Positions 1 to 7,779 are shown, counted from the first letter of the stretch. The stretch is DNA of 64,000 bases from an archaeon SCG-AAA382B04 (GCA_003034855.1 PZKD01000100.1:1-64000); one strand, 5' to 3'. Made by a program: numbers and translations. Notes: generated from the sequence alone by a model not told the origin.

Positions 1-1
1 C

Positions 2-187
2 CTCGTTATCGCAGCATACCAGCAAAGCAAACTGCTGGTAGCCCGGTCACATCAACTCGGTTTGTATATAAGTCCGAGTCAGACATTAGTTGTATATAAA
101 AAAGGAAAGTATAAAAGTATTAGGGTGATTCATCCCCCACCTAAAATCAAAGATTTAAGGAAGGGGATCTCTCACCAAATATGTTAA
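2..187 (+). other. Partial open frame entering from the left edge, unknown
   Basis: One frame is open from the window edge to TAA at 185-187, giving about 61 codons. The first part (LVIAAYQQSKLLVARSHQLG) has protein-like composition. The last 20 codons run through a dispersed hairpin repeat (124-177), so the natural C-terminus may have been replaced by repeat sequence. A hairpin with arms CCAGCA/TGCTGG near 17-39 also overlaps it, so the stretch could instead be non-coding element sequence. I do not recognise a family. Confidence 0.25.
124..177 (+). repeat. Solo hairpin end of a TnpB/IscB-type element
   Basis: The sequence runs GGTGATTCAT, a C-rich arm, a stem AAATC/GATTT, a G-rich arm and TCTCTCACC. 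The same layout (GTGA-CTAC-CCC, variable stem, GGAAGGGG, TCTTCTCACC) recurs at 2579, 24309, 24456 and 43984. It resembles the ends of IS200/IS605- and TnpB-associated elements in archaea. No nuclease gene is next to this copy. Confidence 0.55.
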
Positions 188-224
188 ATGAAAAACTAGA
201 TAAAAGGTAGTTTAACTGTTTAAA

Positions 225-641
225 ATGATTAATAAAAAACTATTCATATATACTGATGGAGCCTCTAGAGGTAATCCTGGTCCAGCCTCACTCGGTTTTG
301 TGTTCACGAACAAAGATGAAGAGATTCTGCTTAGAAAAGCAAAGTTCTTGGGTAATAAAACTAATAATCAAGCCGAATATTTAGCTGTTCTAAATGCAAT
401 TAAAGAAGTGAAAAAGCGTTATAAAAAGCCAATTACCCTATATTCTGACAGTAACTTATTAGTTAACCAATTAAACGATGAATGGAACGTAAAAGACTCT
501 GAACTAAAGAAATATTACAAAAAGATTAAAGAAGAAATTAAAGATCTTGAAATTGAAATAAAACATGTTCCTAGAGATAATAAATTCACGGAAATAGCCG
601 ATAGCTTGTGTAATAAAATATTAGACCAAGAAAACCACTAA
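225..641 (+). CDS. rnhA: Ribonuclease HI
   Basis: This 138-residue protein is a complete RNase HI fold that cleaves the RNA strand of RNA-DNA hybrids during primer and R-loop removal. The acidic metal-binding residues are visible: D11 in YTDGASRG, E51 in NNQAEYLAVL, D75 in LYSDSN and D126 in IADSLCN. The length matches short archaeal and bacterial type 1 enzymes without an N-terminal hybrid-binding domain. It stands alone, downstream of a solo element end and convergent with the methyltransferase gene. The start is the first ATG after the repeat, and no other in-frame start is better placed. The family call is firm; in vivo importance relative to RNase HII cannot be judged here. Confidence 0.92.
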   Translation: MINKKLFIYTDGASRGNPGPASLGFVFTNKDEEILLRKAKFLGNKTNNQAEYLAVLNAIKEVKKRYKKPITLYSDSNLLVNQLNDEWNVKDSELKKYYKKIKEEIKDLEIEIKHVPRDNKFTEIADSLCNKILDQENH

Positions 642-659
642 GATAGTGTCCTTGAATAA

Positions 660-1259
660 TTAACCAAGCCTTTTAGCTACGATGACACCTACTTCTGGAT
701 GAATCTTTATTAGGTCTATAATGACATATCCAGCATCTATTAATGATTTAATTAAGTAGCTAACTCTAGCTGGATTATCTACTTCAGCATCATAAAATGG
801 TTCTTCTTTGTCTATATCCTCAAAAAACATTAAATCGCCTATCACAATTTTTTGTGGATTAATGTTTGAAATTTTTTTCATAGCCCTTTTTTTGTCTTTA
901 TCAGTTAGGTGATGCATTGCAAAATTGGTGACCACAATATCAGCTTTTTCTATATTGGGCTCAAGAAAACTTCCTCTTTTAAATTCCACATTTTTAATTC
1001 CTTTTTTCTTTGATTTTTCCCTCGCTTCTTGCAACATTCCTTCACTTATATCTCTACCTTTTACTTTTTTAGCCTTTTTTGCTAATTCGAGAGCCAGGGC
1101 TCCTGTGCCTGTTCCAATATCCGCAACTATATCATTTTTGCTTGGATTAGCTTCTTTTATGGCGTTTATGAGTGCTTTTTTATATTCTTCACTCTTATCT
1201 TCATCATATCCTGATGCGATTTCATTAAACCTCTCCGCATGATCCTTGTATTTATTCAT
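660..1259 (-). CDS. Class I SAM-dependent methyltransferase
   Basis: The 199-residue protein has the Rossmann methyltransferase core. Motif I is DIGTGTGALALELA at about residues 47-60, an acidic motif II follows near residue 70 (GRDISEGML), and VTNFAMHHL is the post-core motif typical of UbiE/ArsM-like small-molecule methyltransferases. The substrate cannot be read from sequence. No extra N- or C-terminal domain is present. It is convergent with rnhA, 18 bases away, and transcribed in the same direction as the EamA transporter upstream, with about 80 bases between them. Confidence 0.8.
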   Translation of the reverse strand: MNKYKDHAERFNEIASGYDEDKSEEYKKALINAIKEANPSKNDIVADIGTGTGALALELAKKAKKVKGRDISEGMLQEAREKSKKKGIKNVEFKRGSFLEPNIEKADIVVTNFAMHHLTDKDKKRAMKKISNINPQKIVIGDLMFFEDIDKEEPFYDAEVDNPARVSYLIKSLIDAGYVIIDLIKIHPEVGVIVAKRLG

Positions 1260-1338
1260 TATATCAAATTCGTTAATTGTTCTAACAACTCATTTTATCA
1301 ATTAATTTTAAAAAACTTCTCATCTCAAGTCTATAATT

Positions 1339-2241
1339 TCAAAGGCTTATTTTTTCTATTTCTCTTTTTATTTGATCTCTTTTTAGTAAAAAGAAACCTA
1401 GAAATATCATTAATAATGCGATTCCAGATATTATTCTAATTTCTTCATCTAAAAACAAAATCCCTATTATTGTTGCTACTATTGGTGCTGAATAAGAAAC
1501 CAAATTAACTTCTATTGGTCCAAGATCTTGTAATAGATTAAAGTAAATCAAAAATCCAATTGAACTGGAAAAGAGAGCTAGGTAAGAGAGAGCTAATAAG
1601 GCATTTATTGATATATTTATACTTAATAATGGTTCATTTATGCTGTAACTAATTACTAACATAAATAAGGCTCCAATAATCATTGACCATGCTTCCATAG
1701 CCTCTATTTCAAGATCCGAATCTAAGAACCTGGTTAAAACACTACCAATAGCAAAAGAAGCTGCTGCTAATAATATCATTATCCTAAAAAGGTCAATTGA
1801 GAAAATATCACCAGAGCTGGGTGAAAGAAGTAATAAAATACCTAAGAATCCGACGCCCAAACCAATTAATCCAACTTTGTCCAACCGCTCCTTGGGCAAA
1901 ATAACCCTCGCAAAGCCGGTTGTCAACACTGGGCTCATACTAACTATGATGGAGGCTATTCCACTTTCAACTCTTAGTTCTCCTATGAATAAGAGAGTAT
2001 GATATACTGTTATCATAAAAAAACCAGCTACTAAGATTTGTAAAAATTCATTATAGTTCTTAGGTAGGATGCGTTGAGTTACTAGGGTTGCATATGTTAT
2101 CATAATGGCCCCAGCTAAGATGTATCTCAATGAGGCAAATAAAACAGGTGGAAAATAATTCAGCCCTATTTTTATAGCGTTAAAGGCTGATCCCCACGCA
2201 ATGGATAACAAAACAAACAAAATCAGGTTTTTATACCTCAT
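1339..2241 (-). CDS. EamA/DMT-family transporter
   Basis: A 300-residue membrane protein with about ten hydrophobic helices in two EamA repeats, the normal size of a drug/metabolite transporter. The N-terminus (LSIAWGSAFNAIKIGLNYFPP) and the second repeat (SYSAPIVATIIGILFLDEEI) are characteristic of the superfamily. These are 10-TM exporters or importers of metabolites and amino acids; the substrate is not predictable. The start ATG at 2241 is preceded by an AT-rich promoter-like stretch and then by element debris at 2325-2370, so its upstream region may have been reshaped by insertions. Confidence 0.85.
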   Translation of the reverse strand: MRYKNLILFVLLSIAWGSAFNAIKIGLNYFPPVLFASLRYILAGAIMITYATLVTQRILPKNYNEFLQILVAGFFMITVYHTLLFIGELRVESGIASIIVSMSPVLTTGFARVILPKERLDKVGLIGLGVGFLGILLLLSPSSGDIFSIDLFRIMILLAAASFAIGSVLTRFLDSDLEIEAMEAWSMIIGALFMLVISYSINEPLLSINISINALLALSYLALFSSSIGFLIYFNLLQDLGPIEVNLVSYSAPIVATIIGILFLDEEIRIISGIALLMIFLGFFLLKRDQIKREIEKISL

Positions 2242-2324
2242 TGATTTATCCCACTCTAGAATATGTCACAATCTTTATCTCTTTAGTCTAATCACTAAAA
2301 ATACTTTTTTATTTTATAGGTTTA

Positions 2325-2370
2325 GAAAACCTCCTTCTAAATCGATGATTTAGGGAGGAGTAGTTCACGG
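2325..2370 (+). repeat. Hairpin repeat related to the element ends
   Basis: Arms CTCCT-CTAAATC (2331-2343) and GATTTAG-AGGAG (2347-2360) form a near-perfect hairpin, followed by TAGTTCACGG, the reverse complement of the GTGAACTA edge seen in other copies. The unit is therefore inverted relative to the copy at 2579. The intervening 2380-2480 holds AT-rich sequence with a short direct repeat (TTTAAAAAAGAAGTTT twice) and no recognisable gene. Confidence 0.5.
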
Positions 2371-2480
2371 AGTTTATTCCAATCTTGGTTATAAGATAAA
2401 AGTAGGAGGATATTTCGTCAAATATTTAGGTTTAAAAAAGAAGTTTAAGTTTTAAAAAAGAAGTTTTTATTAACTCCTAT

Positions 2481-2579
2481 TCACACTTTTGGTAGATAAA
2501 CATCGAATCTTGCTCCACCTAACTCCGAATCCCCCACCTCAATTCTTCCACCATACTCTTTTATTATCCTTTCCACAAA
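2481..2579 (-). pseudogene. Remnant of a histidine kinase C-terminus
   Basis: Translated on the minus strand, this segment ends the ATP-binding domain of a sensor histidine kinase: FVERIIKEYGGRI, then VGDSELGGARF and VYLPKV before the stop. This matches the usual last stretch of HATPase_c (KRIVEEYGG, E.GGA.F...LP). The frame is cut upstream at about 2579, exactly where the hairpin repeat at 2579-2629 starts, and no other kinase part is found nearby. It is a roughly 32-codon scar, most likely left when an element insertion and deletion removed the rest of the gene. Confidence 0.65.
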
Positions 2580-2629
2580 GTGAACTACCCACTACCTACT
2601 CAAAGATTTAAGAAGGTGTTTTCTTAACC
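2579..2629 (+). repeat. Solo hairpin end of a TnpB/IscB-type element
   Basis: It begins GTGAACTACCC and ends with a TTCTTAACC edge, with a central stem reduced to TACCT/AGAAGGT. It directly abuts the kinase remnant. The following 2630-2726 is AT-rich and I see no gene in it. Confidence 0.5.
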
Positions 2630-2726
2630 AGAAAGATAAATCCCTATACTTTTTAAATTTTATTTAAAATCTCTCTTTTTCTACTCTTCTCTCTTCTTCT
2701 ATTCTTAGCACGTTAAAAGTAGGTTC

Positions 2727-3608
2727 TTATTTTTCTATAACAAAAACAAAAATAGAGCCTATTAAGAAAAAGATTATAGTTGAGGAAATTGTTACTATGT
2801 TCCATTTGAAATTTATTTTTTGAAATATTTGTTCTGCATAAATTAATTTTGAACCTGGAAGTCTTAGGGCACCTATCATTAAACCGGTCAAGAAAGCTAG
2901 AGTTTTTCTTTTGTATTTTTTTAAAATAAAAGAAAGAGCATCCGTAAAAGCAAATAGAGATAATATTGCACCAAAAACAAACAAAGATGCCTCTAAGAAC
3001 CTCGTAGAAAGATTATGTAAGGTGTTTAGCATGTATTCATATTGACCAATTATTAAAAGAATAAATGACCCTGAAATACCTGGTAAAACCATGGCTAAAA
3101 CCGCTAGAGCACCAGAAAAGAAGATAATTATGGGAGTATGTAATAGACCTAACTTTTCTAATCCAGTAACTAAAAAAGCAAAAACGATGCCAATTATCAA
3201 AAACAAGATGGGATAAAATCCTTTTTGACCATCTATTCTCTCATATATCTTTATTGCCGAAACTAAGATTAAACCAAAAAAGAAAGAATATGTATACGTT
3301 GGAAAAAAATTTAAAGCATATATTATTAACTTAGATGCTAAAAAAATCGCTATAATTATTCCTAAACCTAAATTAATCAAAAAAACTAATTCGATTTTTG
3401 TTAACAATTTTTTAAATCTATCAAAATCTCTCTTAACAAGACTAGATAAAATTGCGATAGGTTCTATTGAGTTTATAGAAAAAATGAGGTCTTCATAGAT
3501 CCCTGTGATCAATGCCATTGTGCCTCCTGAAACCCCGGGAACTATATCTGCTAAACCCATAAGAACGCCCTTAGAAAAAAGTAATACCTTCGGATAGAGT
3601 TTACTCAT
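2727..3608 (-). CDS. DUF368 polyprenyl-phosphate transporter family protein
   Basis: A 293-residue polytopic membrane protein with the DUF368 signature near the N-terminus (KGVLMGLADIVPGVSGGTMA) and its internal repeat (MVLPGISGSFILLIIGQYEYML). About eight hydrophobic segments are visible and the length is normal. DUF368 proteins are implicated in recycling undecaprenyl phosphate across the membrane; in archaea the substrate would be dolichyl phosphate, which is inference. The ATG lies only 7 bases from the end of the IsrB element. The usual promoter spacing is therefore missing, and a plausible original promoter and GGTGAT ribosome-binding site lie on the far side of the element (about 5037-5070). 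Expression may now depend on read-through from the element. Confidence 0.88.
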   Translation of the reverse strand: MSKLYPKVLLFSKGVLMGLADIVPGVSGGTMALITGIYEDLIFSINSIEPIAILSSLVKRDFDRFKKLLTKIELVFLINLGLGIIIAIFLASKLIIYALNFFPTYTYSFFFGLILVSAIKIYERIDGQKGFYPILFLIIGIVFAFLVTGLEKLGLLHTPIIIFFSGALAVLAMVLPGISGSFILLIIGQYEYMLNTLHNLSTRFLEASLFVFGAILSLFAFTDALSFILKKYKRKTLAFLTGLMIGALRLPGSKLIYAEQIFQKINFKWNIVTISSTIIFFLIGSIFVFVIEK

Positions 3609-3614
3609 CTTATA

Positions 3615-3660
3615 TGGCGAAGAAGACTCCCTGCTTTAGCGGGGGGAGGAATTCGCCTTA
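3615..3660 (-). repeat. Right-end hairpin of the IsrB element
   Basis: Minus-strand sequence GGCGAATTCCTCCCC, GCTAAAGC, GGGAGTCTTCTTCGCC can fold into a hairpin with outer GGCGAA/TTCGCC pairing. This is the familiar terminal palindrome of IS605/IscB-type elements. It overlaps the isrB stop codon (3658-3660) by a few bases. Confidence 0.7.
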
Positions 3661-4683
3661 GTTCACCTCCTTGGATTTTACCATTAATCCTGTGTTTCTG
3701 TTGATTAAGTGTGTTTTGGATTTGACGAACTGGCCCAAGCGATTCCAGTCAAAATCCGAGACCGAGATACGGTTCTTGGTATAGCCTGAGACCCAGCCCC
3801 TAACCGTCTTATCTCCTTGCCTAGCTTCTACATAATCTCCTTTCCTATACTTAGATTGGGTAGTTGTACCACCATATCTTCTCCTAACTCCTCCTTTAGA
3901 TGGTTGCTCTAGGTGAAGTTTTCTTCTTGAGTATTTGGGCCTTGTAACTATATTGAAAGAAAAATCTGTTAGTTCTATATTCTCTAGAGCTAGGGAGCAT
4001 AGGGCTATGGCGTCGTGGGCGTGAGACTTGGGTGTTTTCTCCGCCTTATCACTGGTTTTTTCCAAACCCAATTCTTCTCTTTCCCTGGAGGTCTGCCATC
4101 CCTGGAATAACCTTACTGGTGCAATCTCTTTTAGCTCAGAAACTAACCAGTTTTTCCCTACTTCCACTTGACTAAAGTAACTTCCTTCCATGTGTTGGTA
4201 ATGGTTATAGGATACATCTTCTACCACGATTTGGGATATGGGAAAAACCTTGGACAGTTCTCTAACAACCCTTATCTCCAATTCCTTTCTTGCTTTGATA
4301 GAAGGAGCTAGCCAGTGCCCGCTTCGGTTATCAAATCTCTTTTCTCTCCTCCTGGTTTTTCTGTATCGCCTATTTCTTCTTCTTTCTCTGCGCTTATCCA
4401 TTCTCTCGCTAACTTGTTGAGGAAGCTCTAGGTTCAAGCCAATGAGTATAGCTTCCTTGGAAACTACTGCCACTCCAGAGAACTTGCTCCCAGGGTCCAG
4501 GCCTATTGCAATTTCTTGCTTTTCTCTGCCCATAGGCTCTTCCACTAACTGAACAGCAAACACACATAGCTCTGTCCTCACTGGCTCTGCCTTACCTCCT
4601 TTTAACCATCTTCTAGCCCTCTGTGGCTTGGTAGGCATCAGTGGTTCTCCATCAGGAGCTAATACAGGAACCCTCTCACACAT
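3658..4683 (-). CDS. isrB: IsrB-like RNA-guided nuclease without HNH domain
   Basis: The 341-residue protein has the IscB/IsrB order: an N-terminal PLMP domain (VLAPDGEPLMP at residues 7-17, then RARRWLKGGKA), RuvC-I with GLDPGS (D63), an Arg-rich bridge helix at about 96-118, RuvC-II with IVVEDVS (E155), and RuvC-III with SHAHDAIAL (D224). A Lys/Arg-rich C-terminal domain follows. Only about 65 residues separate RuvC-II and RuvC-III. They contain no HNH or zinc motif, but do contain the ELGLEKTSDKAEKT segment that precedes RuvC-III in this family. That makes it IsrB, a nickase in characterised members, rather than IscB. All three RuvC acidic residues are present, so it may be active. ATG at 4683 follows directly from the omega-RNA region, as in known loci. 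Confidence 0.85.
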   Translation of the reverse strand: MCERVPVLAPDGEPLMPTKPQRARRWLKGGKAEPVRTELCVFAVQLVEEPMGREKQEIAIGLDPGSKFSGVAVVSKEAILIGLNLELPQQVSERMDKRRERRRNRRYRKTRRREKRFDNRSGHWLAPSIKARKELEIRVVRELSKVFPISQIVVEDVSYNHYQHMEGSYFSQVEVGKNWLVSELKEIAPVRLFQGWQTSREREELGLEKTSDKAEKTPKSHAHDAIALCSLALENIELTDFSFNIVTRPKYSRRKLHLEQPSKGGVRRRYGGTTTQSKYRKGDYVEARQGDKTVRGWVSGYTKNRISVSDFDWNRLGQFVKSKTHLINRNTGLMVKSKEVN

Positions 4684-5036
4684 TTCTTATCTCCTTCTCT
4701 TTCTTCTTCTTCCTTCTTTCGTTTTTGTTTTATGGGGGTTTTGTTTGGGAGATAATCCCTTCAGCACTCCAGAGCTGGTGTTTGCCTTGTTTAGGCGTCC
4801 CCTCGCCAATGCCAATGCTAATGTAGTGGAGAGTGTGTCTCTCCCATAGTGGGGGCCCTCCAAGCCAGGGTTGGAGGCTTACAGAGCCTGGGACTGGGGA
4901 GGCACCCACAGGGTGTTTGTCTCTCCACGGCGTAGTCCTTAACTATCCTTTTTGGACGGGCTCAGGCTAGTCAACTCTTAGTTGGAGCCCTGGCTCTCCA
5001 AGCTCCTTCCTTCAGGGAGAAGAAGTTGACAAAATC
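4684..5036 (-). ncRNA. omega-RNA (guide RNA scaffold) of the IsrB element
   Basis: About 350 bases upstream of isrB contain no credible gene but many paired segments, and are much richer in GC than the surroundings. On the minus strand the blocks GGGTGCCTCCC (4907-4897), CCCAGGCTCTG (about 4892-4882) and ATTGGCGAGGGGA (about 4810-4798) recur in the same order at 19403, 19420 and 19506, upstream of another IscB-type gene. IscB/IsrB guide RNAs are encoded here, with the guide taken from the sequence just outside the left end. The predicted guide is therefore the minus-strand flank from roughly 5052 down to 5037. The exact RNA ends are not visible from sequence. Confidence 0.72.
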
Positions 5037-5119
5037 ACCAGATAAATCTCTAATCTTGTTTATATATTACTTAACTTCATAATTAATTTACCTTCAAAAA
5101 AATAATTAAGCAACTAAAG
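5037..5119. promoter_or_regulatory. Divergent promoter region, cut on the left by the IsrB element
   Basis: TTTATATATTAC around 5059-5070 provides TATA-like sequence on both strands. On the minus strand a TATATAAA box is followed after about 20 bases by TCTGGTGATTTT, where GGTGAT looks like a ribosome-binding site, and then by the element edge. This arrangement fits the original leader of the DUF368 gene, now 1.4 kb away. On the plus strand the same AT-rich stretch would serve the winged-helix gene at 5120. Confidence 0.45.
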
Positions 5120-5314
5120 ATGCCTCTGAAAAAAAATGTACTCAAGTTACTTGAAAACCAAGATAAAAAAACGCCAGTATCTGTTGATTTGATATCCCAA
5201 AGACTTGGTTATTCAAGAAGAGAGGTTAAGGATGCACTTAGAGAATTAGAAAAAAAGGGAAAAATAGAAACAGTTTCCGGGCAAAATCAACTTCTTTTTT
5301 TTAAAAAAGATTGA
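5120..5314 (+). CDS. Small winged-helix DNA-binding protein
   Basis: A 64-residue protein consisting of one helix-turn-helix unit: a first helix (NVLKLLENQDKKTPVSVDLI), a recognition segment (QRLGYSRREVKDALRELEKKGKIE) and a short beta wing (TVSGQNQLLFF). This is the MarR/ArsR-like winged-helix pattern found in many tiny archaeal regulators. It has no effector domain. It is divergent from the displaced DUF368 promoter and convergent with the isochorismatase-like gene 14 bases downstream. The target is unknown. Confidence 0.7.
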   Translation: MPLKKNVLKLLENQDKKTPVSVDLISQRLGYSRREVKDALRELEKKGKIETVSGQNQLLFFKKD

Positions 5315-5328
5315 AAAACCCTTTATCT

Positions 5329-5841
5329 TTAAATCACTTCAGCTCCTAAAACATTCTCCATTTGATTTAAGGCAAATTCATTTATTTTTTTATTATTCGT
5401 CGTAACACAATCTCTAGGTACTTTAACTTCGTAATCTCTCATTCTAGCATCTGCTGTTGTGTATAACACACAAATATTTGTCAGTATACCTGTAATTATT
5501 AATTCACTAATATTATTTTCCCTAAGAGTTAAGTCAAGATCAGTCCCATAAAAAGCAGAAAATCTCCTCTTTTCTATAATAATGTCCTCTTCTTTAGGTG
5601 ACAACTCATCAATTATCCTAGCTCCTTCTGTTCCTTTTATTGCATGAGGAGGGTATTGACTAAATTCTTTATCGTTTTTTCTATGTCTATCAGCTACATA
5701 GATAATTTTATTGTCTTTTTTTCTGTGCTGCTCGATGAGAGTTTTTATATTTTCTGTTATTTCTCTAGCAGTTGGAACTTCGAGAGGAGCATCTTTTTTT
5801 ACAAAATCATTCAGCATATCTATGACTAAAACTGCTTTCAT
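5329..5841 (-). CDS. Isochorismatase-family cysteine hydrolase
   Basis: The 170-residue protein has the family triad layout: an Asp in AVLVIDMLNDF near the N-terminus, a Lys in EDIIIEKRRFSAFYGT, and the nucleophilic Cys in ITGILTNICVLYTTADA. The size and ADARMRDYEV segment are typical of nicotinamidase/isochorismatase-like enzymes. Members hydrolyse nicotinamide, isochorismate or carbamoyl compounds. Nicotinamidase would feed NAD salvage, but the substrate is not settled by these motifs. It is a single gene with a short AT-rich upstream region. Confidence 0.85.
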   Translation of the reverse strand: MKAVLVIDMLNDFVKKDAPLEVPTAREITENIKTLIEQHRKKDNKIIYVADRHRKNDKEFSQYPPHAIKGTEGARIIDELSPKEEDIIIEKRRFSAFYGTDLDLTLRENNISELIITGILTNICVLYTTADARMRDYEVKVPRDCVTTNNKKINEFALNQMENVLGAEVI

Positions 5842-6004
5842 TTTCTAATTAGATAATTGATACTAGTAGTTTAATTTTTTTCCACAAAAAACTTGAATGA
5901 TTTAGGTCAATAGGATATTATTTATTTAAATTTGATAGTCTTAACAAATAAAAATTTTCTTGGATTAATTAAAAAAATAAGTTGGAATTGAATAGTTGGT
6001 CTGG

Positions 6005-6961
6005 TTATATTCTTGAGACTCTTTTAAATCCAGATAATTCCATTACTTCTAGATCAAATTCTTGTATGGCTTTATCCATCAGGAGGTTAATGCCAAGTGA
6101 ATCAGAGGGCATGTGGCCTGCTGAAACTACATTTATGTTTTGTTCACCTGCTTCATCTACTTGTGATTGGGACATGTGCATTGCTACTATTGTGTTTATT
6201 CCTGATTGAGCCATTTTTTCTAATCTATCTTTGTTGAGTTCGGTTCCCCCAGTCATATCATAAGCTATTTTACCTACTCGGTTTTCTTCATCTCCGTTGA
6301 ATATTGTTGGCCCCATACCATATTCTAGTGACCAAGCAAATTCAGGGAGTTCTATCAACGAATCCATCAAATCTTTAAGGGTATAGGGGTTTTCGTTTTC
6401 TAGATAACTTTTTAGGAACTGGTGAGCGTGATTATCTGCAACAGTATGAAGACACATATATGGGAAATCTAATAATTCAGCTGCTTTAGGTGTTCTTGAT
6501 AAGTTTCCTCCATGAACTCCTCGCATCACTTCCTTTACTCTACCTTTAACTACAGCTTCTGCTTGTGATATTGGAACTCCTGCATTTTCTAGAACATCTA
6601 TTTGTAATTTCATAACTTCATAAAGATTTGATAGTGCTCTACCATCTGGATGATGAGTTATTACTGCGTCAATATTTTCTTTATTTTTATTTAATTTATC
6701 TAATAATAAAAGATCTTGTGTTTCAATGTCGATTCCAAATGCAATCTTTTGGACATCTGCATCTGGCTTATTAAGAACTTTTGAGTCATCAAAAGGATTT
6801 TCTAGTTTGTTTTCATCGAATTCTTCTTTTCTAACGCCTTCAAGATCCTCGAATTCTTCTTTTCTTTTCTCTAGTTGATTTTCTATTTGTTCTTGATCTC
6901 TTGGATCTTGTTTTATGCCTTCCTGAACAGCAAATTCATGTAATTTTTTTAATTTAACCAT
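6005..6961 (-). CDS. NIF3-like metal-binding protein
   Basis: The 318-residue protein shows NIF3/GCH-I-type-2 features: an N-terminal half ending in AVITHHPDGRAL, whose His pair is a metal ligand, a central MCLHTVADNHAHQFL with further His ligands, and a C-terminal half with VAMHMSQSQVDEAGEQNINVVSAGHMPSDSLG. It is an archaeal long form with a Lys/Glu-rich N-terminal helix (residues 1-60) not found in the shortest members. The family binds di-metal centres; its cellular role remains unclear. It is divergent from the 7045 gene. Confidence 0.82.
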   Translation of the reverse strand: MVKLKKLHEFAVQEGIKQDPRDQEQIENQLEKRKEEFEDLEGVRKEEFDENKLENPFDDSKVLNKPDADVQKIAFGIDIETQDLLLLDKLNKNKENIDAVITHHPDGRALSNLYEVMKLQIDVLENAGVPISQAEAVVKGRVKEVMRGVHGGNLSRTPKAAELLDFPYMCLHTVADNHAHQFLKSYLENENPYTLKDLMDSLIELPEFAWSLEYGMGPTIFNGDEENRVGKIAYDMTGGTELNKDRLEKMAQSGINTIVAMHMSQSQVDEAGEQNINVVSAGHMPSDSLGINLLMDKAIQEFDLEVMELSGFKRVSRI

Positions 6962-7044
6962 CTTTATCGTTCCTTATTTTGCTCTTAAACCATATTACTT
7001 TTTTTATAAACAAATTTTTTAATCAAATAGGGATAAATTAATGT

Positions 7045-7779
7045 ATGTCTGATTTATTTGATATAGAAAAAATTGAGGACTTAGATACTCTTAAAAAACA
7101 TCTCAGGCGTTCAATTTCATTGGAATCTAATTTTGAAAACAAAAAAGCTTTAAAAGGACAAAAAAAATACGAAAAACACAAAGAAACACTTGAGATACTT
7201 ATTGATGAATCTTCTAGACATAAAGAAATGCTTCAAAACCTCACAGATAAAATAGAGGGGATCGGAGAACTTGAAATCGAAAAAGTTGAATTAGCGTTTG
7301 AAGAAAATGATTTTCTTAATACATTATTTAAAATTGAAGTTCTAATGGAGAAAAATTACGAAAAATTGCTAAACCAAACTAGTGAACAATTAATCAAAGA
7401 CCATTGGAATAATGGTAGTTACAAAGAGTTTTATACTCAGATTGAAAATATTAGGAATGATGAGATCAATCACCAAAATCTACTTGATGATATTATAGAT
7501 GAAGACTTATCAAAAAACATTTTTATAGAAGATAAAGTTTTAAAAACTAAAGTAAAAGGAATAAAGCTAATTGAGAGGGTAGAAGAAGAGTTAAAAGACA
7601 AACTCGATTTCAATGCTAAAAGAATCATCATCTTAGAATTCGATAACGAAAATGAATACAACAAATTTTCTAAGGAGATCAATGACAAAAGAAACATTGA
7701 AATTAAGGAAATAACTTATATAGGGGATAATATTAAAACCGAGGTTATTATTAGGCCTGAAACTCATCGAAGTTTCTAA
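7045..7779 (+). CDS. Helical protein, possible ferritin-like fold, unknown
   Basis: I do not assign this 244-residue protein. Residues 1-160 are almost entirely helical and charged, with acidic/His pairs (IDESSRHKEML near 60-70, RNDEINHQNLL near 140-150) and a Glu-rich helix between them. That spacing faintly recalls ferritin-like di-iron proteins, but the full E/ExxH set is not convincing. The C-terminal 85 residues look like a separate alpha/beta domain (RIIILEFDNENEY). It is divergent from the NIF3-like gene with about 80 bases between, and there is no signal peptide. Confidence 0.5.
   Translation: MSDLFDIEKIEDLDTLKKHLRRSISLESNFENKKALKGQKKYEKHKETLEILIDESSRHKEMLQNLTDKIEGIGELEIEKVELAFEENDFLNTLFKIEVLMEKNYEKLLNQTSEQLIKDHWNNGSYKEFYTQIENIRNDEINHQNLLDDIIDEDLSKNIFIEDKVLKTKVKGIKLIERVEEELKDKLDFNAKRIIILEFDNENEYNKFSKEINDKRNIEIKEITYIGDNIKTEVIIRPETHRSF

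Larger units (their letters stand above)
3615..5036 (-). mobile_element. OMEGA-type insertion sequence carrying IsrB and its omega-RNA
   Basis: On the minus strand the unit begins with GTCAACTTCTTCTCCC at about 5036. It continues through a GC-rich structured non-coding region and the isrB gene, and ends with a hairpin (GGCGAATTCCTCCCC, GCTAAAGC, then GGGAGTCTTCTTCGCC) at 3660-3615. There is no TnpA, so mobility would need a transposase in trans. Base composition is clearly richer in GC than the neighbours, indicating horizontal arrival. The left edge was set by alignment with the second omega-RNA locus at 19252; the right edge is the outer end of the hairpin. Confidence 0.75.

Noticed and set aside
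1-62. tRNA-like or SRP-like RNA at the left edge
   Set aside because: Only one hairpin is visible and no cloverleaf can be drawn.
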